DNA from: Bacteroidota bacterium | Lineage (GTDB): Bacteria > Bacteroidota > Bacteroidia > Sphingobacteriales > Sphingobacteriaceae | Length of the DNA stretch: 64,000 nt | Direction of reading: 5' to 3' | NCBI GenBank assembly: GCA_023450085.1 | Contig: JAEXHI010000012.1 | Location: 83,073-147,072, forward strand | In this document: piece after piece, positions 35,005-42,631 of the stretch | How positions within the stretch are numbered: the first letter of the stretch is position 1 | How the letters are laid out: each line of letters opens with the position of its first letter | Notes under the pieces: model-generated | What the model was told of the DNA's origin: nothing | Database searches by the model: none | What the model saw: the letters and a program-made list of their open reading frames with translations, nothing else | Made by a program: the position numbers and the translations under genes

Positions 35005-35136
35005 ATGAAACTAATTAATTCTATCCCAGTAAACAACTTAGTATCCGAGCAGGTCGGCAAAACCATCATTTGTAATACGATTATTGGCAATTATTGTAAT
35101 ATGCCATCGATTTGTATGTGCTATGGCATGTACTAA
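35005..35136 (+). CDS. Met/Cys-rich short ORF, possible leader peptide (43 aa)
   Basis: ATG 35005 lies 7 bases after the aptamer. The 43-codon frame begins MKLINSIPVNNLVSEQV. Its last 13 residues, CNMPSICMCYGMY, contain three Cys and three Met, with another Cys at residue 23. Such enrichment in the end-products of the downstream pathway is the hallmark of attenuator leader peptides, although those mostly regulate by ribosome stalling before a terminator. It may instead be a small Cys-rich protein. No family recognised. It ends about 45 bases before the GAAA-loop hairpin at 35181. Confidence 0.55.
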   Translation: MKLINSIPVNNLVSEQVGKTIICNTIIGNYCNMPSICMCYGMY

Positions 35137-35180
35137 ATCATAAAATCTTCCATCTTGTAATTCTTTAACAATTCGGAAGG

Positions 35181-35233
35181 CCCTAAGAAATTAGGGTACG
35201 CAACCTCACTATATGCAGCAAGACCAATTGGTC
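35181..35233 (+). promoter_or_regulatory. Structured met leader: GNRA hairpin plus dyad
   Basis: CCCTAA-GAAA-TTAGGG (35181-35196) is a 6-bp stem closed by a GNRA tetraloop, preceded by CTTCC (about 35149) that could pair with GGAAG (35175-35179). A GACCAATTGGTC dyad follows at 35222-35233. No U-run follows either, so these are not simple terminators. They may fold with the short ORF as an expression platform. Confidence 0.5.
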
Positions 35234-35280
35234 GTCCACTGCGAACAAGCGTTATTCATCATTTAAAATCGTAAAACAAC

Positions 35281-36579
35281 ATGTCACAACATAAATTCGA
35301 AACACTACAAATCCACGCAGGACAAGAAATAGACCCAGCAACTGGCTCAAGAGCAGTACCTTTATATCAAACCACTTCTTATGGTTTCAAAAACTCAGAG
35401 CATGGCGCTAATCTTTTTGCCTTAAAAGAATTCGGGAATATCTACACCCGTATCATGAACCCTACTACCGATGTTTTTGAAAAACGCATTGCTGCATTGG
35501 AAGGTGGTGTTGCGGCACTTGCAGTAGCATCTGGACAAGCGGCGCAATTCATTGCCCTAAACAACATTTTGCAAGCTGGCGATAACTTCATTTCATCAAA
35601 CCACTTATACGGCGGCTCATATAACCAGTTCAAAGTAGCTTTTAAACGTTTAGGCATCACGGTAAAATTTGCCGATGCAGACAATGTATCAGATTTTGAA
35701 GCTAAAATTGACGAAAATACCAAAGCCATTTATGTAGAAACTATTGGCAACCCATCATTCAGCATCATTGATTTTGACCAGATTGCGGCCATTGCCAAAA
35801 AACACGACCTTCCTTTAATTGTCGATAACACTTTTGGTGCAGCTGGTTACCTTTTCAAACCTTTGGAGCACGGTGCTAACGTAGTGGTTGAATCGGCTAC
35901 TAAATGGATTGGCGGACATGGAACCAGCATTGGCGGGGTTATTGTTGACGGTGGTAACTATAATTGGGGCAATGGCAAATTCACCCAATTTACCGAACCA
36001 TCTGAAGGTTATCACGGCCTAGTTTTCAATGATGTTTTTGGACAAAATGGCCCATTTGGCAATATTCAATTCATCATTAGAGCCCGAGTAGAAGGCTTAA
36101 GAGACTTTGGTCCATCACAATCTCCTTTCAACTCTTTCTTGTTATTACAAGGCCTAGAAACACTTTCGTTAAGGGTACAACGCCACGTTGAAAATGCATT
36201 GGCATTAGCAAAATGGTTAGAAAGTCATCCAGCAGTAACCAAAGTAAATTACCCTGGACTTGAAAGTAGTCCATATCACGCCAATGCGAAAAAATACTTA
36301 TCCAACGGCTTTGGTGCCGTATTGAGCTTCGAAGTAAAAGGCGTAAAAGAAAATGCAACCAAAGTAGTTGACAACTTGAAGCTCGTAAGCCATTTGGCCA
36401 ACGTGGGCGATGCAAAAACACTGATTATTCAGCCTTCTGCAACTACCCATCAACAACTAAGTGATGCCGAACAACTGGCTGCTGGAGTTACTCCCAACCT
36501 ATTAAGAGTTTCTGTAGGCATAGAACACATCGACGATATTAAAGCTGACTTTGAAAACGCTCTTGCTTCCTTGAACTAA
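35281..36579 (+). CDS. metY: O-acetylhomoserine sulfhydrylase
   Basis: 432 residues, longer than cystathionine synthases by the insertions typical of MetY. Motifs: IHAGQEIDPATGSRAVPLYQ at the start, YTRIMNPTTDVFEKRIAALE, SGQAAQ, DNTFGAAGYLF, PLP lysine in ESATKWIGGHGTSIGG (about K212), and ending RVSVGIEHIDDI. It makes homocysteine (or methionine) from O-acetylhomoserine and sulfide in the direct sulfhydrylation route. First gene behind the SAM-I leader, followed 32 bases on by metX, so SAM probably controls both. Confidence 0.95.
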   Translation: MSQHKFETLQIHAGQEIDPATGSRAVPLYQTTSYGFKNSEHGANLFALKEFGNIYTRIMNPTTDVFEKRIAALEGGVAALAVASGQAAQFIALNNILQAGDNFISSNHLYGGSYNQFKVAFKRLGITVKFADADNVSDFEAKIDENTKAIYVETIGNPSFSIIDFDQIAAIAKKHDLPLIVDNTFGAAGYLFKPLEHGANVVVESATKWIGGHGTSIGGVIVDGGNYNWGNGKFTQFTEPSEGYHGLVFNDVFGQNGPFGNIQFIIRARVEGLRDFGPSQSPFNSFLLLQGLETLSLRVQRHVENALALAKWLESHPAVTKVNYPGLESSPYHANAKKYLSNGFGAVLSFEVKGVKENATKVVDNLKLVSHLANVGDAKTLIIQPSATTHQQLSDAEQLAAGVTPNLLRVSVGIEHIDDIKADFENALASLN

Positions 36580-36610
36580 CACACCACACCACAACCACAA
36601 CAACCCAACA

Positions 36611-37669
36611 ATGAGTAATTCGTTAACCTATAAATACCCAAAAATATTCAAGCTCGAAAGCGGTAAAAAGCTTCGTAATTTGGAGATTGCCTACCAAACT
36701 TACGGTACGCTAAACGCCAATAAAGACAATGTGATTTGGGCATGCCACGCTTTAACCGCTAATGCTGATGTATTAGACTGGTGGAAAGGCTTATTTGGCT
36801 CCAAAAATTTATTTAACCCAGAAGAGCACTTTATCATTTGTGCAAATATTTTGGGCTCGCATTATGGCACTACCAATCCACTGAGCATTAACCCAACTAC
36901 AGGACAGCCTTATTATTTGGCCTTCCCTGAGTTCTCTATCAGAGATTTGGCAGCCATACATCAATTATTGGCCGACCATTTGGGTATCAAGCAGGTGAAA
37001 ACTTTAATCGGAGGTTCATTAGGTGGTCAACAAGCTTTGGAATGGTCTATTTTAGGAAAAACGGAAATTGAAAATTTGATTTTGGTGGCTACCAATGCTG
37101 CACATTCTCCATGGGGAATTGCCTTTAACGAAAGTCAGCGCTTGGCCATTACTACCGATAGAACATTTTTCGCCAATCAGCCTGATGGCGGTTTAAAAGG
37201 TTTAAAAACTGCAAGGAGCATTGCCTTATTATCGTACAGAACATACGAGGCTTACAACGAAACTCAATTGGAAAGTGTGAACGATAAAGTGACTGATTTT
37301 AGAGCTTCTTCTTATCAAAATTACCAAGGGGAGAAACTTTGCAAACGCTTTAATGCCTACAGTTATTGGTATTTAAGCAAAGCGATGGATAGTCATAACG
37401 TGGGACGCGGAAGAAAAAGCATTGTAGATGCCCTTAAGCTGGTAAAGGCGAATACTTTGGTGATAGGTATTGAAAACGACATGCTCTTCCCTATTACCGA
37501 ACAACAGTTTTTAGCACAACATATTTCTGATGCTCAGTTCAGCAGTATTAAATGTGCTTATGGCCACGACGGATTTTTAATAGAAACCGATAAGTTGACC
37601 AACATTATTGGACATTTTTTAAAAGAGAGTAAAAACAAAAAAGTAATTAAGCTACAACACATCGCCTAG
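36611..37669 (+). CDS. metX: Homoserine O-acetyltransferase
   Basis: 352 residues, alpha/beta hydrolase fold. The nucleophile elbow is GGSLGGQQALEW (Ser about 139), and the family pattern includes VIWACHALTANADV, LGSHYGTTNPLSI and a C-terminal YGHDGFLIETD that supplies the catalytic His. It uses acetyl-CoA to make O-acetylhomoserine, the substrate of MetY encoded just upstream. The succinyl/acetyl choice cannot be fully settled by eye, but MetX with MetY is the acetyl pathway. Part of the metY-metX-hom transcript. Confidence 0.94.
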   Translation: MSNSLTYKYPKIFKLESGKKLRNLEIAYQTYGTLNANKDNVIWACHALTANADVLDWWKGLFGSKNLFNPEEHFIICANILGSHYGTTNPLSINPTTGQPYYLAFPEFSIRDLAAIHQLLADHLGIKQVKTLIGGSLGGQQALEWSILGKTEIENLILVATNAAHSPWGIAFNESQRLAITTDRTFFANQPDGGLKGLKTARSIALLSYRTYEAYNETQLESVNDKVTDFRASSYQNYQGEKLCKRFNAYSYWYLSKAMDSHNVGRGRKSIVDALKLVKANTLVIGIENDMLFPITEQQFLAQHISDAQFSSIKCAYGHDGFLIETDKLTNIIGHFLKESKNKKVIKLQHIA

Positions 37670-37792
37670 CGACGAGCGTTGAGCGTTGAGTGATACATCT
37701 CTATACGCTATACGCCTATCGCAATACTAATTAAAAACAAGAAAAGTAAAATCGGTGAAATCCTTTCATCATTTTAATCATCAATAAAAAAC

Positions 37793-39034
37793 ATGAGCAA
37801 GAAACTTAAAATAGGATTATTTGGATTTGGGGTGGTTGGACAAGGTCTACATGATATCATCAAAGCTCAAAGCCTAAACTTAGAAATCGTAAAAATAGCC
37901 ATCAAAAACCCTGAAAAGAAAAGGACTTTAGATGCGCATTTGTTTACCACTTCACATGATGAAATATTAGATAATCCTGAAATCAATACCATTGTTGAAT
38001 TGATTGACGATGCTGATGCTGCTTATCAAATCACCAAAAAAGCACTTAGCAGTGGGAAGCATGTAGTATCTGCCAATAAAAAAATGATTGCAAACCATTT
38101 GGAAGAGTTAGTACATCTACAAGAGGAACACGGCACTTCATTACTTTACGAAGGCGCAGTATGTGGTAGTATCCCAATCATCAGAAACTTAGAAGAGTAT
38201 TACGATAACGAGCTATTGCACGGCATTAGCGGTATTTTCAATGGTTCGTCCAACTACATTCTTTCTAAAATATTCAATGAAGGAGCAAGCTATGACTCTG
38301 CTTTGAAAGAAGCTCAGGATTTAGGCTTTGCAGAAACCAACCCTATTCTAGATGTGGGTGGTTACGACCCTAAATTTAAGTTGACCATTGCTACCGCACA
38401 TGCTTACGGGCTTTTCATCAACCCTGATAAAATATTGAACATTGGTATTCAAAACCTTGCCGATGCCGATATCCAATACGCAAAAGAGAAGAATTACAAA
38501 ATTAAATTGGTACCTACCACCAGAAAAATCAGCACTAAACAAGTCATCACTTTTGTATTGCCAAAGTTTGTGAAAAGTGATGATTTCCTTTACAACGTAG
38601 AGAATGAATACAACGGCGTTACCGTACAAGCAGCATTTGCCGACAAACAGTTCTTCTTTGGAAAGGGCGCTGGTGGTCACCCAACTGGTGCGGCTGTACT
38701 TTCAGACATTGCGGCCCTTCGTTACGACTATCGCTATGAATACAAAAAATACCACCAAAAAAATGGTTTAATCCATACCGACCGAGTAAGTCTTGAAGTT
38801 TATTTACGCTATCAGCATGAGTACACCGTAGAAAAACTTCAAATTGAGAATATCTCCGAGCGTTTTTCTCGTCATGATTACAAATATGTGATTGGTAATG
38901 TGAGCTTGAAGAGCCTTTTAGAGAACAAAGACTTACTCTTGAATAAAGATGTTTTTATTGCTCAAACAGGAAGAATTATCTACACTGAGCAGGATATAAA
39001 AGCAATTGCCGAAGAAGGAATACTTGTTAATTAA
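37793..39034 (+). CDS. hom: Homoserine dehydrogenase
   Basis: 413 residues. NAD(P) motif GLFGFGVVGQGLHDI at residues 8-22, the catalytic domain block GISGIFNGSSNYILSKIF near 145, YDPKFKL, and GKGAGGHPTGAAVLSDI near 295. It reduces aspartate semialdehyde to homoserine, the precursor of methionine and threonine. No clear ACT domain is visible at the C-terminus, so feedback inhibition by threonine may be absent or different, and SAM control of transcription may dominate. Its gap to metX (about 120 bases) contains short GAGCGTTGAG repeats only. A terminator follows at 39067. Confidence 0.94.
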   Translation: MSKKLKIGLFGFGVVGQGLHDIIKAQSLNLEIVKIAIKNPEKKRTLDAHLFTTSHDEILDNPEINTIVELIDDADAAYQITKKALSSGKHVVSANKKMIANHLEELVHLQEEHGTSLLYEGAVCGSIPIIRNLEEYYDNELLHGISGIFNGSSNYILSKIFNEGASYDSALKEAQDLGFAETNPILDVGGYDPKFKLTIATAHAYGLFINPDKILNIGIQNLADADIQYAKEKNYKIKLVPTTRKISTKQVITFVLPKFVKSDDFLYNVENEYNGVTVQAAFADKQFFFGKGAGGHPTGAAVLSDIAALRYDYRYEYKKYHQKNGLIHTDRVSLEVYLRYQHEYTVEKLQIENISERFSRHDYKYVIGNVSLKSLLENKDLLLNKDVFIAQTGRIIYTEQDIKAIAEEGILVN

Positions 39035-39066
39035 ATTTTTATATTGTTTTGTTTTGATGGTAAAAC

Positions 39067-39090
39067 GCCCAGATGGATGTCTGGGCTTTT
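39067..39090 (+). terminator. Terminator of the met operon
   Basis: GCCCAGA-TGGATG-TCTGGGC hairpin followed by TTTT, 33 bases after the hom stop. Confidence 0.85.
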
Positions 39091-39892
39091 ACATTTCTAT
39101 AATAATATCAATTCGATAATGATATCAGTCCTATAATAATGTCAGTCCTTCGGACTTTAACATTAATAATACCAGTTCAGACAGTGCTAAAACCACGAAA
39201 TGGTGAAATTATTCTAACAAATAAGCAGCGGATAAAAACCCTGAAAGGGTGACATAAGATTCAGAGAATTAACTTTATTGAGCTTCGGGTCTTTCCCGCA
39301 AGATTGGAACCATACAGCCAGCCGAGTCAGGTTTAAACTATAATTTCGGATATTTTTTGAAGAGCAGAACATTGCTACTATTTCCCGAAAGTCTGGCTGT
39401 TCGTTACAACTCCTCGCCTACGCTACGCTTGGCTGTGGGGTTTTCACTTCCATCCAGTCTATTTAACTTGTTGTAGTGTATTAACCGCCATGCAAATACT
39501 ATAAAATCTGTGCGTCATTTCGACCGCAGGGAGAAATCTAACAAATAGCTAGGTAAATAAATCTCCATCGTAATATAAATTATTTCATATAATATGAGGC
39601 CTAATATTATGTCACCACTTCGTGGTTATGGATTTTATTTCCTTGTATCTAGAATAATATCAGTCCTCCGGACTTTTCGTTAAAAGAATGCTAGGCCAAA
39701 CCTGCATAAACCAAAAACCACGAAGTGGTGGCATTATTCTAACAAGATAAGTAATATATAAAAACCCTGAAAGGGTGATATAAAATTCGGAGATTTAACT
39801 TCGTTGAGCTTCGATTCTCCCATAGGGTCAGAACTATGCAGCCAGTCGAAATGACGCAATAATGAGCGTAACTAATAAAAGATGTAAAAATC
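39091..39892. repeat. Gene-free 800-base interval with mixed hairpin repeats
   Basis: No coding frame. It holds copies of three short hairpins: GTCCTTCGGAC (about 39142-39152) or GTCCTCCGGAC (about 39672-39682), CCACGAAGTGG (about 39719-39729, and inverted CCACTTCGTGG near 39618), and CCCTGAAAGGG (about 39238 and 39764), spaced by ATAATATCA or AATTATTCTAAC. The same set recurs at 54118-54300 in reverse order. CGTCATTTCGACC and CGAAATGACG ends also occur. Function unknown. Confidence 0.75.
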
Positions 39893-39924
39893 AAAAAGCT
39901 CCGCAGTTTACATGCGAAGCTTTT
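39893..39924 (-). terminator. Terminator after the E2 acyltransferase gene
   Basis: On the minus strand AAAAGCTTCGCA and TGCGGAGCTTTTT arms (one G-U pair) around a 7-base loop, followed by a T-run. It lies 23 bases after the stop codon at 39947. Confidence 0.85.
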
Positions 39925-39946
39925 ATCTATATGATTAAATATCAGA

Positions 39947-41284
39947 TTAAGATACTTCTCTATTGATATCCCAATTCTCTAAATAATCTGCTACACGACG
40001 AACAAATGAACCTCCTAACGCACCATCTACCACCCTATGATCATAAGATAGTGATAAGAACATCATGTGTCTAATCGCAATTACGTCGCCATACTCCGTT
40101 TCCAAAACAGCAGGTTTCTTTTTAATAGCACCTACCGCTAAAATAGCAACTTGCGGTTGATTAATAATTGGCGTCCCCATTACATTACCAAACGAACCAA
40201 CATTAGTCAAGGTAAAAGTACCATTTTGCGTTTCATCTGGTTTTAACTTCGAAGCACGAGCTCTGTTAGCTAAATCGTTTACTGCTTTGGTTAAACCTAC
40301 CAAGTTCAATTGGTCGGCATTTTTAATTACAGGAACAATTAAATTACCTGATGGCAAAGCAGCTGCCATACCAATATTAATATCTTTTTTCTTGAAAATC
40401 TGTGTACCGTTTACAGATACATTGATCATTGGAAAATCTTTAATAGCTTTGGATACCGCTTCTACAAAAATTGGTGTGAAAGTAATTTTCTCATTTTCAC
40501 GTTGCTCGAAAATCTTTTTCACTTTATTGCGCCACAACACCAAGTTGGTCACATCAGCCTCTACAAAAGAAGTAACATGTGGAGAAGTATGCTTACTCAT
40601 CACCATATGATCGGAAATAAGTTTGCGCATCCTGTCCATTTCTATAATTTCATCGCCACCACTTACGCTTGTAGCTGTTGGAGCAGGTTTTGCTACTTTT
40701 TCTTCTTGAACTGGAGTTTCCTTTGCAGGAGCAATAGTCTCAGTTGTTGTAGCGCCACCTTTTTTAGCTTTAATGTGATTAAGAAGGTCTTCTTTGGTCA
40801 AACGTCCATCAGCACCAGAACCTTTAATGATATCTAATTCTTCTAACGAAACTCCCTCCTCTTTTGCAATGTTCTTCACCAAAGGAGAATAGAATCTATC
40901 AGAAGCTTTAAAATCAATATTTGCAGCTACCGGTTGACTTTCTGTAGGCAATTGGCTAATACCAGGAATCGCAGTTTCAGCTGCAACTTTTTGCTCTGGT
41001 TCAGCTTGTGCTGTTTCCACTTTTTCCGCTGCTGTATTAGCTCCTTCTATTTCTATGATCGCAATCACAGCACCAACCTGTACCACATCATCTACCTTAA
41101 AAAAGTGCTCTACCAGTTTTCCTTCCACGGGAGAAGGCACTTCAGAGTCAACCTTATCAGTAGCAATTTCTAAAATGGTGTCATCTAAATTGATATGGTC
41201 GCCAGGTTGTTTAGTCCATTTAATAATGGTTGCTTCGGCGACACTTTCACCCATTTTCGGTAATAACAATTCGTATCGGGCCAT
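39947..41284 (-). CDS. Dihydrolipoamide acyltransferase (E2) of a 2-oxoacid dehydrogenase
   Basis: 445 residues. Domains: lipoyl (1-78, lipoate attached to K44 in ATDKVDSEVP), an Ala/Pro/Glu-rich linker, peripheral subunit-binding domain (about 130-175, VKNIAKEEGVSLEELDIIKG), second linker, and the catalytic acyltransferase core (about 215-440, ending YDHRVVDGALGG with catalytic His and Asp). It transfers the acyl group from lipoate to CoA. The oxoacid is not decided: branched-chain, pyruvate or 2-oxoglutarate are all possible. No E1/E3 gene is adjacent, so it is a stand-alone unit with its own promoter and terminator. Confidence 0.92.
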   Translation of the reverse strand: MARYELLLPKMGESVAEATIIKWTKQPGDHINLDDTILEIATDKVDSEVPSPVEGKLVEHFFKVDDVVQVGAVIAIIEIEGANTAAEKVETAQAEPEQKVAAETAIPGISQLPTESQPVAANIDFKASDRFYSPLVKNIAKEEGVSLEELDIIKGSGADGRLTKEDLLNHIKAKKGGATTTETIAPAKETPVQEEKVAKPAPTATSVSGGDEIIEMDRMRKLISDHMVMSKHTSPHVTSFVEADVTNLVLWRNKVKKIFEQRENEKITFTPIFVEAVSKAIKDFPMINVSVNGTQIFKKKDINIGMAAALPSGNLIVPVIKNADQLNLVGLTKAVNDLANRARASKLKPDETQNGTFTLTNVGSFGNVMGTPIINQPQVAILAVGAIKKKPAVLETEYGDVIAIRHMMFLSLSYDHRVVDGALGGSFVRRVADYLENWDINREVS

Positions 41285-41316
41285 ATTTTTATAAGTTTAT
41301 GTAATTTGGTTTGCGC

Positions 41317-41348
41317 CAAAAATACGTTTTTTAATGCTTTACATTCAA
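41317..41348 (-). promoter_or_regulatory. Promoter of the E2 gene, inside the end of cinA
   Basis: On the minus strand TTG (41348-41346), 21 bases, TATTTTTG (41324-41317) match the Bacteroidota consensus. The -33 box falls within the last codons of cinA, so the promoter overlaps coding sequence. The E2 start is 33 bases further. Confidence 0.6.
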
Positions 41349-42587
41349 ATCTTGTTTCAACTGTAAAAACAGCATCATCAAAGCTGCCATTGCCGAACGT
41401 TCTATATTCTGGAAACGTTGGCTGGCGAATTTATACATTTTAGCTTTTACTTCGGTTTTACTTGCTACAGCAATCCAAACCGTGCCTACTGGTTTTTCTG
41501 GAGTACCACCATCAGGTCCTGCTATTCCAGTAATAGCTACGGCATAATCAGTCTTAAAGTTCTTCACTGCTCCTTGAGCCATTTCTTTAGCCGTTTGCTC
41601 ACTAACAGCGCCAAAGGAAGCTAAAGTAGTCCCACTTACACCCAACACTGATTGTTTTAAATCGTTTGAATAAGTTACGGCCCCGCCTTGAAAAACCGAG
41701 GAAGAACCTGGATGTTGTGTAAACAAATGGGAAACATAACCTCCGGTGCAGCTTTCCGCTAGTGAAAGCGTCAACTGATGCTTATCCATCAAATTAAGAA
41801 CGGCTTGTTCAAAAGGCAAATCTTCAGTGAGTACCACATATTTTTCAACGCGTTCAACAATTTGCTTGGTGTAATAGGCAACATCCGTAAGAATCTGAGC
41901 TTCGTTGGTGCCTGAGGCACTTAATCTTAATCTTACCTGCCCAAGCTTTGGCAAATAGGCTAATTTGATATATTCTGGCAAAGCATTTTCAATATCAGCA
42001 ATCTGCTCTGCTAGAAAAGATTCGCCCAAGCCAGCTGTTAAAATGTTCTGATGAAAAATAAAAGGCATCTCAAAACGCTCCTTGATACGAGGAATGATTT
42101 CATCTTCCATCAAATATTTCATCTCAAAAGGAACTCCAGGCATCGAAACAATGATTTTTCCGTGATGGTCAAACCACATGCAAGGCGCTGTCCCGTTTTT
42201 ATTCTTGATTACCGTGCACCCATCAGGCAATTCAGCTTGCTTAACATTTACGTCAATCATTGGCCTGTTGAGTTTATCGAAAAACTCCTTTACATGTGCC
42301 AAGGTTTCTTCATCAAGCCGTAAAGGCATATTAAAATATTTAGCAAGGGTAAGCTTGGTCACATCATCTTTTGTTGGCCCCAAACCACCTGTCATCAGAA
42401 TAATATCAGCCCGACTTTGAGCTTCCTCTAAAGCTTTTACAATATGTTCAGCTTCATCCGAAATGGAGGTAATCTGTTTTACTTTTACCCCAACTTTATT
42501 TAGTTCTGCTGCCATCCAAGCAGAATTGGTATCTACAATTTGACCGATGAGGATTTCATCGCCTATGGTTATAATTTCCGCTAACAT
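41331..42587 (-). CDS. cinA: CinA-type nicotinamide-nucleotide amidohydrolase
   Basis: 418 residues with both classical parts: an N-terminal MoCF-like domain (1-170: GDEILIGQIVDTNSAWMAAEL and MTGGLGPTKDDVTK), and a C-terminal CinA amidase domain (about 255-410: LAESCTGGYVSHLFTQHPG, then YSNDLKQSVLGV and AITGIAGPDGGTPEKPVGTV). It deamidates nicotinamide mononucleotide and may cleave ADP-ribose, in pyridine-nucleotide salvage. Length is normal. It lies between lptD and the E2 gene on one strand. Confidence 0.95.
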   Translation of the reverse strand: MLAEIITIGDEILIGQIVDTNSAWMAAELNKVGVKVKQITSISDEAEHIVKALEEAQSRADIILMTGGLGPTKDDVTKLTLAKYFNMPLRLDEETLAHVKEFFDKLNRPMIDVNVKQAELPDGCTVIKNKNGTAPCMWFDHHGKIIVSMPGVPFEMKYLMEDEIIPRIKERFEMPFIFHQNILTAGLGESFLAEQIADIENALPEYIKLAYLPKLGQVRLRLSASGTNEAQILTDVAYYTKQIVERVEKYVVLTEDLPFEQAVLNLMDKHQLTLSLAESCTGGYVSHLFTQHPGSSSVFQGGAVTYSNDLKQSVLGVSGTTLASFGAVSEQTAKEMAQGAVKNFKTDYAVAITGIAGPDGGTPEKPVGTVWIAVASKTEVKAKMYKFASQRFQNIERSAMAALMMLFLQLKQDLNVKH

Positions 42588-42631
42588 CTTTTTAAAATTG
42601 TATTTAGGTTGATGAGCCGTAAAAACCTCTC

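Noticed and set aside
34808..35008. 66-codon frame on the plus strand before metY
   Set aside because: It reads straight through the SAM-I aptamer and its P4 hairpin. The RNA explains the conservation better than a protein.
35137..35280. Second riboswitch or terminator behind the short ORF
   Set aside because: No known riboswitch core matches and no U-tract follows the hairpins, so it is recorded only as a structured leader.
39091..39892. Possible decayed gene in the 800-base gap after hom
   Set aside because: No frame keeps coding character beyond a few tens of codons, and the sequence is explained by hairpin repeats.
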